Origin: Gemmatimonadota bacterium
GTDB taxonomy: Bacteria; 4572-55; J002
Direction of reading: 5' to 3'
Length of the DNA: 46,247 bases
Assembly (NCBI GenBank): GCA_003697105.1
Contig: RFFQ01000168.1
Coordinates: 1 to 46,247, forward strand
In this document: piece after piece, positions 44,744-46,247 of the stretch
Numbering within the stretch: position 1 is the first letter of the stretch
Layout of the letters: each line of letters opens with the position of its first letter
The notes under the pieces: model-generated
The model's input: only the letters and a program-made list of their open reading frames with translations
Told to the model about the DNA's origin: nothing
The model's database searches: none
Translations under genes and position numbers: made by a program

Positions 44744-44805
44744 AGTTCCTTCCACCTTAGCATTAAGGTTTTTGGGATAAGATATAGACATGATTTCCTC
44801 AAGTT

Positions 44806-44888
44806 CTGGTGCGGTGATAGAGCAAATCTTATACCCCCACCGGAGGGCTAGGCACTGCCTACGTTTACCACCGCAGATAAACATCCAG
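44806..44888 (-). promoter_or_regulatory. Structured 5' leader of the giant gene, riboswitch-like
   Basis: On the minus-strand RNA a closing stem forms between 44869-44875 and 44810-44816 (UGCGGUG with CACCGCA, perfect 7 bp). It is extended across a bulge by CUGG (44885-44888) with CCAG (44806-44809). Inside are two hairpins: UAGGC/GCCUA (44849-44861, 3-base loop) and CCUCC/GGGGG with one G-U pair (44834-44846). Together they make a three-way junction that ends 6 bases before the GAGG at 44797-44800 serving the ATG at 44791. It matches no riboswitch class that I can name. Position and shape suggest translational control. Confidence 0.45.
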
Positions 44889-44969
44889 AGCACCGGATGA
44901 TAGGTCTCAAATCACCGATATTTTTTATAACTTCAAGAATCCAAATGATATAAATAGGGTAACTTAACA

Positions 44970-44986
44970 TTTTACTTGAAGTAAAA
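44970..44986. promoter_or_regulatory. Palindromic operator candidate at the giant gene's start site
   Basis: TTTTACTTCAAGTAAAA (minus-strand reading) is a perfect inverted repeat with 8-base arms around one central base. It overlaps the last base of the -10 box and the predicted start site, where a bound dimeric repressor would block transcription. No regulator gene lies in the window to pair with it. Confidence 0.5.
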
Positions 44987-45014
44987 CTTTATCATAGATT
45001 TGATCGGTTGTCAA
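44986..45014 (-). promoter_or_regulatory. Sigma-70-type promoter of the giant gene
   Basis: Read on the minus strand, TTGACA (45009-45014, perfect -35) is followed after exactly 17 bases by TAAAGT (44986-44991, 4 of 6 to TATAAT). The start site would be near 44979, giving an untranslated leader of about 190 bases to ATG 44791 or about 235 to ATG 44743. Confidence 0.65.
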
Positions 45015-45393
45015 GAGAATTTTTGAAGCAAATACGGTTAGAAATGGGGTGACTTCAGACCGGAAAAAACAGAGATATTACAAGAACAGAACATTATAAA
45101 AAGATATTTATTACCAACAAGTTACAATGAAAGTAATATTGGGGAAAGAACGACGGATTTTTAGCTCTTTCTCGGCAAAATTACCTCAGGAAACAAAGCG
45201 CGGACCACCCTCCATTTTCTCCACCGGGCGGTTGCCAAAGCCGGTTCAAAACGATGTGTCAAAAAAGCGAACATCCCCCCTCACCGGAACTTTTTCCTTG
45301 CCAAACCTACTAAATTTTACTACCTGTTACGAACGCAAATCAGCCAGAATCTCACATCACGTTTATCTTCCCCCAACATCAGGATAGCGGGCA

Positions 45394-45906
45394 GTGGCAG
45401 TTTTCACTTTCAAAGTCCAAAAACTCATCTGTTCCCATTGCGGACAACCGGTTGACCCCGCTCAAATAAAATTAGCGTATTTCGCCAAATCGCGCGGTCA
45501 ATTGGATAAATTTGATCGCTCAAAAATGGAGATCGCCGTGTTCAAACATGCCTTTCCCAATCTGGAATTGGCACAACCCCTGAATGCCCGTAAAAGCCTG
45601 ACAGAAGAGCCTACCATTGTTTACGGCATCGCCCTACTGCACCCCAATTGCGAATTGATCATGGAATCTTGGCTGGAATATTTGGTTGGATTCAGCGTGC
45701 GATTGCAAACTAAAACGGGTGAAGGTTTTGTGATGATGCCCAACCCCTTACCGGAATCCATCACCGGTACCATCTCCACCGAGTGCGTGATTTGCGCCAA
45801 ATCCATTTTTCATAATGGGAAGGAATTTTATGTAGCGTTATGGGATGAGGAAGAATTTGTGTTTTGCAGTTCTCAATGCCTCCAGCAAGGCATCCCCGAG
45901 GATTAA
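45394..45906 (+). CDS. Predicted zinc-binding protein, unknown function
   Basis: The 170-residue protein has an N-terminal CSHC knuckle (Cys13, Cys16) and a C-terminal Cys131-x2-Cys134 ... Cys158-x3-Cys162 set within TECVICAKSIFHNGKEFYV and FVFCSSQC. That spacing (C-x2-C-x23-C-x3-C) resembles treble-clef or TRASH-type metal sites, while the N-terminal pair lacks an obvious partner pair. The middle (about residues 25-120) is mixed alpha/beta without recognised motifs. There are no signal peptide or membrane segments, so it is probably cytoplasmic. The start is GTG at 45394 with AGGA at 45381-45384, 9 bases upstream; this start keeps the CSHC motif near the N-terminus. It could be a metal-sensing, nucleic-acid-binding or chaperone-like accessory protein. 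It stands alone, followed 108 bases later by the corA fragment. Confidence 0.75.
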   Translation: MAVFTFKVQKLICSHCGQPVDPAQIKLAYFAKSRGQLDKFDRSKMEIAVFKHAFPNLELAQPLNARKSLTEEPTIVYGIALLHPNCELIMESWLEYLVGFSVRLQTKTGEGFVMMPNPLPESITGTISTECVICAKSIFHNGKEFYVALWDEEEFVFCSSQCLQQGIPED

Positions 45907-46014
45907 CTGCTCCCAGAGAAATTCCGCATTGCCCCCATCCGCCTAAATTCGTTAATTCTTATCGTGGAACACTTAATAGAAAAGTCCATTAGCTCCCCTA
46001 AATGGAAATTCGTC

Positions 46015-46173
46015 ATGAGAACACAATCACAACTCCGAGCCGCCAAAGTTGGACTGCCACCCGGCACACTCTTACACCCTGCTGAGAACAAAACCAGCAA
46101 AACGAACATCAAACAGATGCACTATAACGAAACCCAGATAGACGAAACTCAGCTAGGTTCTGTTGACATTTAG
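46015..46173 (+). pseudogene. corA: corA N-terminal fragment, interrupted by an IS
   Basis: The frame from ATG 46015 encodes AAKVGLPPGTLLHPAENK and then IKQMHYNETQIDETQ. This is the characteristic start of CorA-type Mg2+/Co2+ channels (GLPPGTLV, then an I-x-V/M-x-Y strand). The spacing of 12 residues before GLPP agrees with known CorA proteins. Identity ends after about 46 codons at the border of an IS5-like element. The frame then reads a few IS bases (GSVDI) and stops at TAG 46171-46173. The rest of the cytoplasmic funnel, both transmembrane helices and the GMN signature are absent here; they may lie beyond the IS outside the window. A GTG at 45964 would add 17 residues, but ATG 46015 with GGAA 7 bases upstream fits the family better. 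The gene is almost certainly inactive as a transporter. Confidence 0.8.
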
Positions 46174-46247
46174 CGTAACCATATCAATGTGGCTACGAAC
46201 TGTAAAAATGCCATAAATGACGTATCGAATTTATCAAAACGGGAAAA
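46157..46247 (-). mobile_element. IS5-like insertion sequence, end fragment
   Basis: The element's end begins at GGTTCTGTTGACATT (46157 onward), directly after CTAG at 46153-46156. CTAG fits the YTAR target site reported for IS5-type elements. The transposase stop codon lies only 13 bases inside this end, as is usual for such compact elements. The other end and its inverted repeat are outside the window, so the target duplication cannot be confirmed. Confidence 0.75.
46170..46247 (-). CDS. IS5-like transposase, C-terminal 25 codons
   Basis: The minus strand from 46247 to the TAA at 46170-46172 encodes FSRFDKFDTSFMAF followed by LQFVATLIWLR. This matches the conserved C-terminal helix of IS5/IS4-superfamily DDE transposases, which end in a hydrophobic stretch with Trp-Leu-Arg after an (R)(Y/F)(D/E)K motif. 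The upstream part, including the catalytic DDE residues, is beyond the right edge. Subgroup assignment within IS5 is uncertain. Confidence 0.75.
   Translation of the reverse strand, partial: FSRFDKFDTSFMAFLQFVATLIWLR

Larger units (their letters stand above)
44894..45393. other. 500-base intergenic region between giant gene and zinc-binding protein gene
   Basis: The left part is AT-rich and holds the giant gene's promoter and the palindrome described separately. Bases 45060-45390 contain an open frame on the plus strand (45127..45387) with no ribosome binding site or family resemblance, so it was not called. No convincing promoter for the rightward gene at 45394 and no terminator was recognised. 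Confidence 0.5.

Noticed and set aside
22200-43200. CRISPR array or DNA tandem repeats
   Set aside because: The periodicity is at the protein level with diverged nucleotides; there are no short identical direct repeats with unique spacers.
44744-44893. N-terminal extension of the giant protein to the ATG at 44893
   Set aside because: It would put the structured leader in coding sequence, has no good ribosome binding site, and adds a Cys- and Arg-rich stretch ahead of a complete signal peptide.
45127-45387. 86-codon plus-strand frame upstream of the zinc-binding protein gene
   Set aside because: No ribosome binding site before its ATG, low-complexity Ser/Pro/Lys content and no recognised family. 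A real small gene cannot be fully excluded.

Overview
The window is dominated by one reading frame. A minus-strand gene at 3326..44743 encodes a secreted, repetitive surface-type protein of about 13,805 residues and fills roughly 90% of the sequence. It is followed 75 bases downstream on the same strand by a PorV/PorQ-like outer-membrane protein gene. PorV/PorQ proteins and FlgD-like 'FSPNGD' Ig domains are typical of the FCB superphylum (Bacteroidota relatives, Calditrichota/KSB1-type and similar candidate phyla). The best guess is therefore a Gram-negative, probably uncultured, bacterium of that kind. No rRNA or housekeeping marker is present, so the phylum is an inference.

Layout, left to right. 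1..633 is an N-terminally truncated ISL3-family transposase running off the left edge. 634..1012 holds no gene, but has a near-consensus promoter (805..833) followed by a strongly structured transcript region (841..952). Then come a small four-helix membrane protein (1013..1486), a perfect 12-bp inverted repeat (1508..1553) and sfsA (1613..2311). sfsA converges with the PorV-like gene (2318..3250, minus) with only 6 bases between the stop codons. A hairpin at 3280..3319 separates that gene from the giant gene.

The giant protein is built hierarchically, read in protein order (descending coordinates). A signal peptide is followed by one FlgD-like domain, two fibronectin-III-like domains, and then about 31 copies of a two-domain unit of roughly 220 residues (FlgD-like Ig plus a bacterial Ig with acidic VDDD loops; about 22.2-43.2 kb). 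A second array of Ig-like domains (about 4.9-22.2 kb) carries 15 copies of a recurring 85-95 residue module (EDW ... GDxFxF) inserted into or between the Ig domains. Ten of these fall in a super-repeat of about 3.0 kb. Near the C-terminus are a charged, proline-rich non-Ig linker and a terminal FlgD-like domain. No catalytic domain was recognised. The gene has a clear promoter (-35 TTGACA, 17 bp, -10 TAAAGT), a palindromic operator candidate on the start site, and a leader that can fold as a three-way junction just before the ribosome binding site.

Right of the giant gene, a 500-base gap precedes an orphan zinc-binding protein (45394..45906, plus). Next is the first ~46 codons of a CorA-type magnesium transporter, cut off by an IS5-like element that continues past the right edge. 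Most plausibly the giant gene and the PorV-like gene form one export/surface-display unit: a megadalton fibrous adhesin or sheath protein plus an outer-membrane partner. That functional link is inferred from domain content and gene order.
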